A stretch of 32,219 nt of DNA. Origin: RSA11 sp965652565 (lineage in GTDB: Bacteria; Actinomycetota; Thermoleophilia; Solirubrobacterales; 70-9). Shown in pieces: positions 15,023 to 23,256 of this stretch (position 1 is its first letter; every line of letters begins with the position of its first letter). Made by a program: the position numbers and the translations under genes. The notes beneath the pieces are model-generated. The model ran no database searches. It was not told the origin of the DNA and saw only the letters and a program-made list of their open reading frames with translations. The DNA lies in NCBI GenBank assembly GCA_965652565.1, contig CBFGWL010000026.1:1-32219 (forward strand), read 5' to 3'.

Positions 15023-15789
15023 TGAAACAGCGCCGCCGCGTTCGCCTCGACGATCCGCGCGAGCTCCTCGTAGGAGATGCCGCGCTCGCGGGCGAGCACC
15101 CGCGCCGTCTCGACGACGCGCGCGGGCTCGTTCGGCTTGCCGCGGTGCGACTGCGGCGCGAGGTAGGGGCTGTCGGTCTCGGCGAGCAGCAGCTCGTCCG
15201 GCACCGCCCGCGCCGCCTCGCGCAGATCCGCGGCGCTCGGGTACGTCGCATTGCCGGCGAACGAGCAGTACCAGCCCCGCTCCGCCGCCTCGCGCGCCTG
15301 CTCGACCGAGCCCGAGAAGCAGTGCAGGATCACGCGCACGCCCTCCGCCTCCTTGGCGAGCAGGGCGAGCGTCTCGCCCACCGCGTCGCGGTCGGGCCCG
15401 TTGCCCGAGCGCATGTGGATCACAAGCGGCTTCCCCACCGCCCGCGCGATCTCGATCTGCGCGCGAAACGCGCGGCGCTGCTCGCCGCGCGGCGCCCCGT
15501 CGCGGAAGTAGTCCAGCCCCGTCTCACCTACGGCCGCAACCGCGTCGTCGCGCGCCAGCTCCAGGATGTCCGCCGCCGCCTCGTCGTCGAACCCGCCCGC
15601 CGAGTTCGGGTGCCGCCCCACGCACGCGCGCACCCCCTCGAACTCCCGCGCGTGCTCGATCGCCTCCCGGTTGGAGCGCTCGTCGAGCCCCACGGTGAGG
15701 ATCCGCGTCACGCCCGCCTCCCGGGCGCGGGCGACGATCGCGGCCGGTTCGTCCTTGCACCGCCCGATGTGTGCGTGGGTGTCAACCAC
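15016..15789 (-). CDS. tatD: TatD-family metal-dependent hydrolase/DNase
   Basis: A 257-residue TIM-barrel amidohydrolase-fold protein of the TatD family, 3'-5' DNases linked to DNA repair and turnover. Metal ligands are visible: His5 and His7 in DTHAHI, Glu89 in GETGLD, His125 in VIHMRS, His156 in LHCFSG, and the Asp of ETDSPYL near 204. The usual GVHPH segment reads GRHPNSA, so a conserved second His of that loop is absent. It lies between metG and ksgA, a common actinobacterial order. Confidence 0.93.
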   Translation of the reverse strand: MVDTHAHIGRCKDEPAAIVARAREAGVTRILTVGLDERSNREAIEHAREFEGVRACVGRHPNSAGGFDDEAAADILELARDDAVAAVGETGLDYFRDGAPRGEQRRAFRAQIEIARAVGKPLVIHMRSGNGPDRDAVGETLALLAKEAEGVRVILHCFSGSVEQAREAAERGWYCSFAGNATYPSAADLREAARAVPDELLLAETDSPYLAPQSHRGKPNEPARVVETARVLARERGISYEELARIVEANAAALFQW

Positions 15790-15818
15790 GCGCGGCAGTG
15801 TAGGCGCGCGCCGCGCGG

Positions 15819-15893
15819 CTAGAGGTCCCGGCGGCGAAACAGGCCCACCACCGCCGCCGGCACGAGCGCCGCGTAGGCGACCGCGTATGCCAC
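15819..15893 (-). CDS. Possible tiny membrane peptide between metG and tatD
   Basis: From GTG 15893 a 24-residue frame ends at TAG 15819-15821 and encodes one hydrophobic helix followed by FRRRDL. The hydrophobic-then-basic pattern is protein-like, and the frame extends upstream into metG without a stop, so a longer form is possible. A GGAGG lies 17 nt upstream of the GTG, too far for a good site. It may equally be chance. The remaining bases of the 150-bp gap show nothing clear. Confidence 0.25.
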   Translation of the reverse strand: MAYAVAYAALVPAAVVGLFRRRDL

Positions 15894-15939
15894 CAGGCCG
15901 ACGCCCCGATCCTCCGCGCCGCCGAACGGGCGCGCTCGC

Positions 15940-17457
15940 CTAGGAGGCGGCCGTCTCGAGCTTGGGGAAGAGCGCCTCGATGCGCTCCGTGCGCGCGCCA
16001 CCCCCGCGCGAGCCGAACTCGGCGAGCTTCCGCTCGGGCTCGCCCAGCGCGTCGAGCAGCTTGCCCGCCGCATCCGGGATGTAGGGATAGAGCGCGAGCG
16101 TCGCCACGCGCAGACCCTCGGCGAGGCTGTAGAGCACCTGATCCAGCTCGCCCGCGGCTCCCTCGTCCTTCGCCAGGTCCCAGGGACGGCGCTCCTCGAC
16201 GTAGCGATTGAGGCGCCGGACCCGGTCCCAGACCGCGGCGAGCGCCTGGCTCGGCTCGGCCCGGTCGATGAGCTCGCTCACGACCCCGGCGAGACCGTCG
16301 AGCCCGTCCTCGCCACCGGCGAGCTGCGGATCGGGCTCGGCCTCGGGCACAACGCCGTCGCGGTAGCGCGCGAGCATTGCGAGCGTGCGGCTCGCCAGGT
16401 TGCCGAAGTCGTTGGCGAGCTCCGTCTCGTAGCGCGCCTCGAACCCGGCGGCGGAGACCGAGCCGTCCTGGCCGAAGGAAACCTCGCGCATGCAGTAGAA
16501 GCGCAGCGCGTCCGAGCCGAACCGCTCGATCGCCTCGAACGGGTCGAGCACGTTGCCGAGCGACTTCGACATCTTCTTCTCGCCCATCAACAGGTAGCCG
16601 TGAATCACCATGCCGCGCGGCGGCTCGAGCCCCGCCGCCTTGCACAGCGCCGGCCAGATCACCGCGTGGAACTTGAGGATGTCCTTGGCGAGCACGTGGA
16701 ACGCGAAGGGCCAGTAGCGCTCGGTCAGATCCTCGCCCTCGCGCGCGAACGAGAGCGCGGTCACGTAGTTGAGGAGGGCGTCGAACCACACGTACATGCG
16801 CTGGCTCTGATCCCAGGGCAGCGGCATGCCCCACTTGAGCTTGGCCCGCGAGAGCGAGACGTCCTGCAGGCCGCGCTCGATGAACGAAACCGCCTCGTTG
16901 CGGCGGAAGTCCGGGACCACGAAGTCGGGACGCTCGGCGTAGAGCTCCTTCAGGTAGTCCTCGAAAGCCGAGAGCCGGAAGAACCAGTTCTCCTCGCGCT
17001 CACGCTCGAGCGGGATCTCGTGGATCGGGCACGTGTTCCCCGGGCCCAGCTCGCGCTCGGTCTTGAAGTCGGCGCAGCGCGGGCAGTACCAGCCCTCGTA
17101 CATCCCCTGGTAGACGTGCCCGTTGTCGTAGACGCGCTGCATGATCTCGGCGACGCGCTCGGTGTGGCGCGGGTCCGAGGTGCGGATGAAGAAGTCGTTC
17201 GTCGCGTTCACCGAGCGCGCCATCTCCTGGAAGCGCGGCGCGTTGCGGTCGGCGAGCTCCTGCGGGGTGATGCCCTCGCGCTCGGCCGCGAGCTCCACCG
17301 GCTCGCCGTGCTCGTCGGTGCCCGTCAGGAAGAAGACGTCCTCCCCGCGCTGGCGCATGTGCCGCGCGAAGATGTCGGCGGCGATCGTCGAGTAGGCGTG
17401 GCCGAGGTGCGGCTCGGCGTTGACGTAGAAGATCGGTGTAGTGACGTAGAAACCCAC
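15940..17457 (-). CDS. metG: Methionyl-tRNA synthetase
   Basis: A 505-residue class I synthetase that charges tRNA-Met. The HIGH-type motif is HLGH (17-20), the KMSKS loop is at 295-299, and a zinc knuckle uses Cys125, Cys128, Cys143 and His146, the CCCH pattern known from Thermus-type MetRS. The anticodon-binding helical domain follows; there is no C-terminal EMAP/tRNA-binding domain, so the enzyme is the short form. I prefer GTG 17457, which yields GFYVTTPIFYVN at the very start as in the family; an in-frame GTG at 17493 would add 12 residues. Confidence 0.96.
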   Translation of the reverse strand: MGFYVTTPIFYVNAEPHLGHAYSTIAADIFARHMRQRGEDVFFLTGTDEHGEPVELAAEREGITPQELADRNAPRFQEMARSVNATNDFFIRTSDPRHTERVAEIMQRVYDNGHVYQGMYEGWYCPRCADFKTERELGPGNTCPIHEIPLEREREENWFFRLSAFEDYLKELYAERPDFVVPDFRRNEAVSFIERGLQDVSLSRAKLKWGMPLPWDQSQRMYVWFDALLNYVTALSFAREGEDLTERYWPFAFHVLAKDILKFHAVIWPALCKAAGLEPPRGMVIHGYLLMGEKKMSKSLGNVLDPFEAIERFGSDALRFYCMREVSFGQDGSVSAAGFEARYETELANDFGNLASRTLAMLARYRDGVVPEAEPDPQLAGGEDGLDGLAGVVSELIDRAEPSQALAAVWDRVRRLNRYVEERRPWDLAKDEGAAGELDQVLYSLAEGLRVATLALYPYIPDAAGKLLDALGEPERKLAEFGSRGGGARTERIEALFPKLETAAS

Positions 17458-17509
17458 GGGCGCCGGAGCATAGACGCGCGCGCCCGCCGGCACGAGGAAA
17501 GCCCGCGTC

Positions 17510-17857
17510 TCAGCCCCTCACGAGCCGGCGCAGTCCGCGCTTCGCCGCGCGCCTGCAGTCCGGCAGGAACGGCGCCAAGCCCTGCACGCCCACCTCGCCG
17601 TTGGGATCGGTGACGACCAGTGAGCCGCCCTTCCCATCGCGCGCGGCCTCGACCTCACCGGGCCCGTTCAGCAGCTTCGTCTTCACCTCGCAGAACGGAT
17701 CCCCGCCGATCGCGTAGCCGCGCTCGCTCTCGCTGAGCTCGAGCGCCTTGATGATCGCGCCGTTGCGATAGCGCACGTCGTCGCCGCCGCCTCCGCAGGC
17801 GACGATCGCAGCTCCCCCGGCGAGCAGCGCGGCGACGAGCACAAGTACCGGCCTCAT
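17510..17857 (-). CDS. Small putative lipoprotein, unrecognised
   Basis: A 115-residue protein. From ATG 17857 a short hydrophobic signal ends in a lipobox-like AAIVACGGGG, with Cys21 as the likely lipidated residue, so it is probably anchored outside the membrane. A longer frame to 17902 would bury the signal, which is why I chose this start. The mature part has two further cysteines (in DPFCEV and LPDCRR), which could pair, and a basic C-terminus. No family recognised. It lies 52 nt upstream of metG in the same direction. Confidence 0.7.
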   Translation of the reverse strand: MRPVLVLVAALLAGGAAIVACGGGGDDVRYRNGAIIKALELSESERGYAIGGDPFCEVKTKLLNGPGEVEAARDGKGGSLVVTDPNGEVGVQGLAPFLPDCRRAAKRGLRRLVRG

Positions 17858-17908
17858 TCCGGGCGGGCACCTTAGCCAGCCCGCCAGCGGAACTCGCCGC
17901 AAGCACGA

Positions 17909-17936
17909 GAAAGGGCGGCCCGCGGGCCGCCCTTTC
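17909..17936 (-). terminator. Strong 28-bp perfect palindrome, terminator of the secreted-protein gene
   Basis: Arms GAAAGGGCGGCCCG (17909-17922) and CGGGCCGCCCTTTC (17923-17936) are perfectly complementary. The hairpin lies 29 bp after the stop of the leftward secreted-protein gene and 51 bp before the lipoprotein start. The T-run in the leftward direction is short, but stem strength and place favour termination. Confidence 0.75.
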
Positions 17937-17965
17937 CCTCAGCTTCGGTCAGTGAAGCCGCGCCC

Positions 17966-18700
17966 TTAGCGACGCTTCTTCTTGACCTTGCACTTCTGCG
18001 CCTTGGACACCGACTCCTTCGAGCCGTCGGCGTAGGTGACCGTGCGCTTGAACTTGATCTTCTTCGGCTTGCAGCGCGCCGTCGCGACCTTGCTCTTCTT
18101 CGTGAGCTTGGCCTGGAACAGCGTGATCATGATCGGGCCGGTCTCGGGTGCCTCCGCGACGCGGAGCGCCTTGCCGAACCCGCGGGACTTCGCCTTGACG
18201 ATCTTGCCTTCCACGATCGGCGACGCCGCGCCGAGGTCCGGCGAGTAGGTGTGCAGGCGAACCTCGTTCTTGCCCGGGCCGTTGAAGACGGTCACCACCG
18301 GCTCGGCGACAACCATGCCGCCCGGAGCCTGGACGCGGGCCTTGCCGCTGCCGAGCACCGACTTGCGCGGGCAAAGCTGCTTCGCCTCCTTGGTCGGCGT
18401 GCCGTTCGGGATCACCGCCGTGCAGCGCGCGGCCCTGTTGAGGTTGATCTTGACGTTCTTCGAGACCTCGATCAGCTCGGACGCCGGGTTGGGCTGGATG
18501 CCCGTGATCCAGTCGGCGCTGTTCTTAACGCCGAGCTGGAGGTTCACCGGCTTGAACTTCTTCTTGTCCAGCTTCGCCGGGTTGACCTTGCCGATCACCT
18601 TGGCGTCGTTGTCGTCGGCCGCGTCGGCGATCGCGAGCCCCGCGACGCCTACGGCCAGCGTGAGGCCCAGCGCCACGACCTTGCGTGACTTCCTAAACAA
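17966..18700 (-). CDS. Secreted cysteine-containing protein with TTG start, unrecognised family
   Basis: A 244-residue protein with a basic MFRKSRK start, a hydrophobic stretch (8-25) and a likely signal-peptidase site after ADA (~27). The mature part is Lys/Val-rich, with four cysteines in two groups (Cys93 and Cys110 near CPRKSVLGSGKA; two close to the C-terminus), which suggests two disulfides in a beta-rich exported protein. It ends in a cluster of Lys and Arg. I do not know a function. The start codon is TTG, supported by a strong ribosome-binding site six bases upstream. Flanked by its own leader and a strong terminator, it looks like a single-gene transcript, perhaps highly expressed. 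Confidence 0.85.
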   Translation of the reverse strand: MFRKSRKVVALGLTLAVGVAGLAIADAADDNDAKVIGKVNPAKLDKKKFKPVNLQLGVKNSADWITGIQPNPASELIEVSKNVKINLNRAARCTAVIPNGTPTKEAKQLCPRKSVLGSGKARVQAPGGMVVAEPVVTVFNGPGKNEVRLHTYSPDLGAASPIVEGKIVKAKSRGFGKALRVAEAPETGPIMITLFQAKLTKKSKVATARCKPKKIKFKRTVTYADGSKESVSKAQKCKVKKKRR

Positions 18701-18706
18701 ATCCTT

Positions 18707-18713
18707 CCTCCTT
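18707..18713 (-). promoter_or_regulatory. Strong Shine-Dalgarno site that fixes the TTG start
   Basis: On the leftward strand AAGGAGG lies 6 nt before TTG 18700. It is the best ribosome-binding site in the window and is the reason for accepting a TTG start. A 6-bp inverted repeat GGCAGG/CCTGCC (18724-18729/18753-18758) lies further upstream in the leader. Confidence 0.8.
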
Positions 18714-18846
18714 GAAGAGAATCGGCAGGCGCCCTTCCATCGATCGCGCCCACCTGCCTGTACCTAGCTTGGGTCTTCCTTGCCCGCGCTCCAAGAGTAG
18801 AAACCCGAGAACGCGACAGAAGTTTCTGAGGGCCGCTTGCGGAGAA

Positions 18847-20394
18847 CTACGGATTCGGCAAATCCCGTACGTGCAGATAGCGGCTCGACTCGGACGGCGC
18901 GCCGATCGAGTTCATCGGGCCCTGGGCGTCGCACGGCGGCGCGCTGATCCCGGGCGTCCCGAGCTCGTCGTTGAAAGCGAAGAGGTTGATCCGGTCGAGG
19001 AACAGGTCCGCCTCCTCGTCGCTCGAGGGATCGCTGAGCCGCTCGCGGAACAGCGGGTTCGCGGCGACGCCCGGTGGCACCAGGGCGTCGACACCCGACG
19101 CACAGTGCCGCGTCTCGAACGAGCGCATCGCCGAGCGCACGTCGAGGTATCCGCCCGGCCGCACGTACGGGTTCGTGCGCGTGATCGACAGCCGGCGCGG
19201 GTACGCGGCGACCGCCTCGGGGGTGAGCGGGGAGAGCGTGCGCACGTAGTTCGTGTTGCCCCCGCGCAGGTCGAAGAAGATCCCGTTCGACGCGGCCGCG
19301 AGGTTGGCGAGACTCGTCGCCTCGCGCCGGTAGCGCCGCAGCGTCTGGAGGATCGCGTTCACCGGGCCGAGCCAGCCGTCGAGACGGCCGAGCAGCGGCG
19401 GCAGGTCATCGTCGAGCAGGGCCCGGACCGCGCGCGAGCCGCGCGGGGCGACGGCCGTGAGCGCCGGCAGCGCCAGGAAGAACGAGCGCAGCTCGGGCGC
19501 CGCCGCGGCGAGCTGCGCCGCCGTCGGGCCCAGCTCGCGCGCCGTCGGCCGCAGCGCGGTGACGACCGGGTCCGTGTCGCGGGCGAACTCCTCGAGCCGG
19601 TTCAGCGTGGTGCGGGACTCGCGCAGGAACGTCGGCAGCACCGTGAACGCGTCAGCGAGCTCCTCGTTGCGCCGGGCGGTGGTCGCGAACACCGTGTCGG
19701 CGTTGCGGATCAGGCCACGCAGCTGACCTTGGCGCTCGGCGAGCGCCGCGAACACCTCCCCGCCCTGGCTCACCAGGCGGCTGACGGCGAGCTCCTGGCT
19801 ATCGAGCAGGCGCAGCGCGCGCTCGGCCTCATCGGCGAAGGACGGCAGGCTCGCGAGCGCGATCGAGAGGTCCTGCCCGCGTCCCTTCGTGGCCGCCGCG
19901 GAGCCCTGCATCCAGGCGCGGAACGCCGTGCGCGTGCGCTCGTCGAAGGCCCGGAACACCTCGTCGAGCTGGACCGTGTCCGCGACCTGGCCCTCCGGCA
20001 GCCGCTCGCCCTCGGGCAGATCGCCCGACTGCGGCGAGCCCGGCGTGAGCTCCACGTAGGTCTCGCCGAGCAGCGTCTTCTGGCGCAGCATCGCCCGGGT
20101 GTCGCGCGGGACGGGCGCGTAGCGCGAGTCGAGCTCGAGGGTCGCGAGCGCCTTGCCCTGCTCGTCGCCCTCCACGTTCGTCACCCGGCCGACCGACACG
20201 CCGGAGATCCGCACGTCGGCGGCCTCGGCGAGCTGCGCCGCCTCCGTGAAGGGGACCTGGATCCGGTAGCCCTGGGCTTTCAGGGGCACCGGGCCGCCGA
20301 AGGCGGTCCAAAGGAACAGCGCCAGGCCGAAGCACGAGATGGCAAAGCCGATCGCGACCAGGATGCGGGTGACTGTCGGTGGGCGCGTCTCCAT
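18847..20394 (-). CDS. MCE-family protein, sixth of the cluster (MceF position)
   Basis: A 515-residue Mce protein: short cytoplasmic N-terminus, one membrane helix (~10-32), MCE/MlaD domain (~40-135, with VRISGVSVGRVTNVE and LLGETYVELTPG), then a long, mostly helical Ala/Leu/Arg-rich region and a C-terminal tail with two cysteines (HCASG, APPCDAQ). Mce proteins form hexameric tubes outside the membrane that carry lipids to an ABC permease. It starts 2 nt after the previous mce stop (TGA-G-ATG), and its TAG is followed by a 146-bp gap before the next gene. Confidence 0.93.
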   Translation of the reverse strand: METRPPTVTRILVAIGFAISCFGLALFLWTAFGGPVPLKAQGYRIQVPFTEAAQLAEAADVRISGVSVGRVTNVEGDEQGKALATLELDSRYAPVPRDTRAMLRQKTLLGETYVELTPGSPQSGDLPEGERLPEGQVADTVQLDEVFRAFDERTRTAFRAWMQGSAAATKGRGQDLSIALASLPSFADEAERALRLLDSQELAVSRLVSQGGEVFAALAERQGQLRGLIRNADTVFATTARRNEELADAFTVLPTFLRESRTTLNRLEEFARDTDPVVTALRPTARELGPTAAQLAAAAPELRSFFLALPALTAVAPRGSRAVRALLDDDLPPLLGRLDGWLGPVNAILQTLRRYRREATSLANLAAASNGIFFDLRGGNTNYVRTLSPLTPEAVAAYPRRLSITRTNPYVRPGGYLDVRSAMRSFETRHCASGVDALVPPGVAANPLFRERLSDPSSDEEADLFLDRINLFAFNDELGTPGISAPPCDAQGPMNSIGAPSESSRYLHVRDLPNP

Positions 20395-20395
20395 C

Positions 20396-21721
20396 TCAGG
20401 GGAGTGGGGTCAGGGGGCAGATGTCGGCGACACGGGGCACGTTGGTGAGGCGCTGCAGCGTCCAGATGAAGGGCCTCCCGATCGCGAGCTCCTCGGCGCG
20501 CCGCGCGGTCAGGCAGGACTGCAGCACGATGCCGCGTGGCAGCGGCCCGTGGGCGTCCTGAAGGAAGCCGATGTTGTTCGCGTTGTGGTTGAGCCAGGCG
20601 GTCCAGAACAAATAGCCCTCCTCCGGGCCGGGCGGGTTGTAGGCCCACGCGTTGAAGAGCCGGTTCAGGTCGGTGAACGTGCCCGCGGTGTTCGAGACCG
20701 TGCGGCCCAGCGGATCCGCTGCCTGGGCGATGTGCCGCAGCGGCCTGCGCGTGGTGCGGGTGAACGGCCGGATCTGATCGCGGATCGGAGCGAGCGTGCG
20801 CCGGGCGAGCCGCCGCGCGGCCCGCTGCCCGGGCGCGAACGCGCGCGCGGCCGGGATGAGCGCCTCCGACGACGGCCCGAGCACCTCGGCCAGCTGCTGG
20901 CCGCTCGCCAGCGCCTCGCGGGTGGTCGTCAGCGCCGACGGCAGCTCGCGCAGCATCTCGCGCAGGCTCGCCTCCTGGTCGGCGAACGCGCCGAACACCT
21001 CGTTCTGCGACGTCACGAACTCAGCGAGGCGGGTGTCGTCGCGCGCCAGCGCCTCGGCAAGCTCGGCGAGGCTCGAGATGGCGCGCTTGATGTTCTGCCG
21101 GCGCTTGGCGAGCAGCGAGTTGATCCGGGCGAGGTCGCGGCCGAGCGGCTCGAAGCGGCGCAATCCGGCGGAGAGCTCCTTGCCCCGACCCCCGAGGCCC
21201 TCGGCGCCGCCCTGGATGAGCAGCTGCAGGTACTCGCGCGTGTCCCGGTCGAGCGAGGCCAAGATCTCGTCCGGCATCACGTTCGGGTTGGTCTGCGCGG
21301 CGGGGATCGTGTAGCCCTCCTCGACCGGCGTGCCCGCCTCGCCCGGGTCGAGCTCGACCGTCATGTCCTGCAGGCCCGTGCGCGGGCGCAGCAGGACGGT
21401 CGCGTCCGTGCGGATCAGCTCCTCGTAGGGCTCGTTGATCCCGAGGGTGACGATCGCCCGCCCGTCCCGCAGCTCGACCTCGCGGATGTCGCCGACCTCG
21501 ACGCCGGCCATGTTCACCGTCTGGCCCTGCCCCGGCGTGACCGCCTGCGCGGTGTCGAGCTCCACCTTGAGCTCGAACTGATCGTCGCCCAGGACCGGGA
21601 TCCACGACGGGTACGGCTGGCGCTGCTGGGAGAGGATCACGCCGGTCACCACGAGCCCGACGGCGATCAGGAGCAGCAGCGCGATGAAGTCGCGCAGGTG
21701 TGCCTTCACCGCGCGCTTCAT
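20396..21721 (-). CDS. MCE-family protein, fifth of the cluster (MceE position)
   Basis: A 441-residue Mce protein, the shortest of the six. One N-terminal membrane helix (~12-30) after a basic segment, MCE domain (~45-140, VNMAGVEVGDIREVEL and TGLQDMTVELDPG), then the helical region. The C-terminal tail carries two cysteines (QSCLTARR and DICPLTP). In mycobacteria the fifth protein, MceE, is a lipoprotein; no lipobox is visible here. Its ATG overlaps the upstream stop as ATGA (21718-21721). Confidence 0.93.
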   Translation of the reverse strand: MKRAVKAHLRDFIALLLLIAVGLVVTGVILSQQRQPYPSWIPVLGDDQFELKVELDTAQAVTPGQGQTVNMAGVEVGDIREVELRDGRAIVTLGINEPYEELIRTDATVLLRPRTGLQDMTVELDPGEAGTPVEEGYTIPAAQTNPNVMPDEILASLDRDTREYLQLLIQGGAEGLGGRGKELSAGLRRFEPLGRDLARINSLLAKRRQNIKRAISSLAELAEALARDDTRLAEFVTSQNEVFGAFADQEASLREMLRELPSALTTTREALASGQQLAEVLGPSSEALIPAARAFAPGQRAARRLARRTLAPIRDQIRPFTRTTRRPLRHIAQAADPLGRTVSNTAGTFTDLNRLFNAWAYNPPGPEEGYLFWTAWLNHNANNIGFLQDAHGPLPRGIVLQSCLTARRAEELAIGRPFIWTLQRLTNVPRVADICPLTPLP

Positions 21722-23256
21722 GGCACCGGCTCCAGATCAGGCGGCCCCGCGGCCGAGGCCGGCCCGTTGATGTTCGGGGGATCGTTGGTGTGGCAGGGCA
21801 CCTCCATGCGCACGGGCGGCGGCGCGTCGGGGAGCACCGGCTGCACGCCGGCGGGCGCCTCCACCGCGCTGCCGAAGTTGCGCGTGTCCTCGAAGCCGGC
21901 GCCGGGGTTGTCGCCGATCACGAGCTGGGGACCACCCGCCGGCTGGAGACGCATGTACGGGCCGTTGCCGTCGAACGGCTGCCCCGCGCCGGCGAGCTGC
22001 ACCGCGCCGTAGAAGAGCTCCTGGAAGTTCGGCTGACCGGTGTTCCAGCCACCCGCGTCGGTGGTGATCGCGGTGTCGGCGGCCGGGATCAGGTTCCGGG
22101 TCGTGCAGAGCCCGGCGAGACGCATCTGCGGGAACAGCCGGCGCGCCCCAGCGGCCGTGCGCGCCAGGCCCGGGGCGGCGCGCCGCAGCAGCCGCGCGGT
22201 CGTGCCCAGCTCGCGGTCACCCAGCAGGAGGTTCGCCTGCCTGAGCCACGGCTCGAACGCCCTCACCGTGGCGGGCAGCTCCTGGATCCCCGGGCGCGCC
22301 TCGATCGCCAGGGCGCGCAGCGGCGGCAAGGCGTCGCTCAGCGAGCGCAACGACCCGCGCGCCTCGGTGAGTGTCGGCCCAAGCAGCTCGATCGAGCTGC
22401 TCAGGTTCGTCGCCTCGGCCGCGAACGCGCCCGCCGTCACGTTCAGGTTGGTGACCAGGTCGGCGAGCTCGTCCTCGCGGTCGTCGAGCTTCGCGAACAC
22501 GTTCCCCGCGTTGCGGATCATCCGCGCCAGATCGCCGGGACGCTCTCCGCGCAGCGCGTCGGCGACGATCGCCGTGTCGCGTCCCGCCGGGCCGCCGTAG
22601 CGGAAGGCGTCGTTCAGCGACTCCGCTGCCGTCTCCCCGCGCACGTCGCGGTCCTGCGTGAGGTCGTCGGCCGCGGTGGGCTCGTAGGTCAGCCCCGTCC
22701 CGAAGCCCTCGAGCAGGCGCTGCAGGCCGCGCCGCTGCGGCTCCTGAAGCGCGGCGAGCACCTCGTCGAGCTGCACCGCCGTCGAGGTCTGCGTCGCGGG
22801 GATGGAGTCACCGGACTCGAGCTCGGGAGCGCTCGCGCTGCCGGGCCGCAGGTCCAGGAAGAAGTTGCCCTCCAGGAACAGCCGCGGCCTGATCTCGACT
22901 TCGGCGTCCGCGCGCACCGGGCGGCCCTCCTCGGAGACCGTGAAGGTGACCTTGGCGAGCTCGCCGTCGAGCTCGACGTCGGTCACCTCGCCCACGTTCA
23001 CGCCCGCGATGCGCACCGGCGCCGTCTCGCGCAGCGTCGCGGCGTTCTCGAAGGTCGCCTGCAGCTCGTAGCCGTCGTCGCTCCAGGGCAGCTCCTTCGC
23101 GTAGCCCAGGTAGGCACCGATCGCCGCGAGCACGACCACCAGCGCGCCCAGCCACGCCGGGTGCGGACCGCGGTAGCGGCGCCCCCAGATGACCGGGTCC
23201 GCGGCCGTCTCGCCCCGGGCGGGCCCGGCAGCGCCCTTGCGGCGCCAGAGCCTCAT
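21718..23256 (-). CDS. MCE-family protein, fourth of the cluster (MceD position)
   Basis: A 512-residue Mce protein. A basic, Gly-rich cytoplasmic start of about 35 residues precedes one membrane helix (WLGALVVVLAAIGAYLGY), then the MCE domain with VRIAGVNVGEVTDVEL and FLEGNFFLDLRPG, the helical region, and a Pro-rich C-terminal tail with two cysteines (GLCTTRN, VPCHTND). I chose ATG 23256, not the longer frame to 23373: it overlaps the upstream stop as ATGA (23253-23256) and has AGGAGGGG six bases before it. Confidence 0.93.
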   Translation of the reverse strand: MRLWRRKGAAGPARGETAADPVIWGRRYRGPHPAWLGALVVVLAAIGAYLGYAKELPWSDDGYELQATFENAATLRETAPVRIAGVNVGEVTDVELDGELAKVTFTVSEEGRPVRADAEVEIRPRLFLEGNFFLDLRPGSASAPELESGDSIPATQTSTAVQLDEVLAALQEPQRRGLQRLLEGFGTGLTYEPTAADDLTQDRDVRGETAAESLNDAFRYGGPAGRDTAIVADALRGERPGDLARMIRNAGNVFAKLDDREDELADLVTNLNVTAGAFAAEATNLSSSIELLGPTLTEARGSLRSLSDALPPLRALAIEARPGIQELPATVRAFEPWLRQANLLLGDRELGTTARLLRRAAPGLARTAAGARRLFPQMRLAGLCTTRNLIPAADTAITTDAGGWNTGQPNFQELFYGAVQLAGAGQPFDGNGPYMRLQPAGGPQLVIGDNPGAGFEDTRNFGSAVEAPAGVQPVLPDAPPPVRMEVPCHTNDPPNINGPASAAGPPDLEPVP

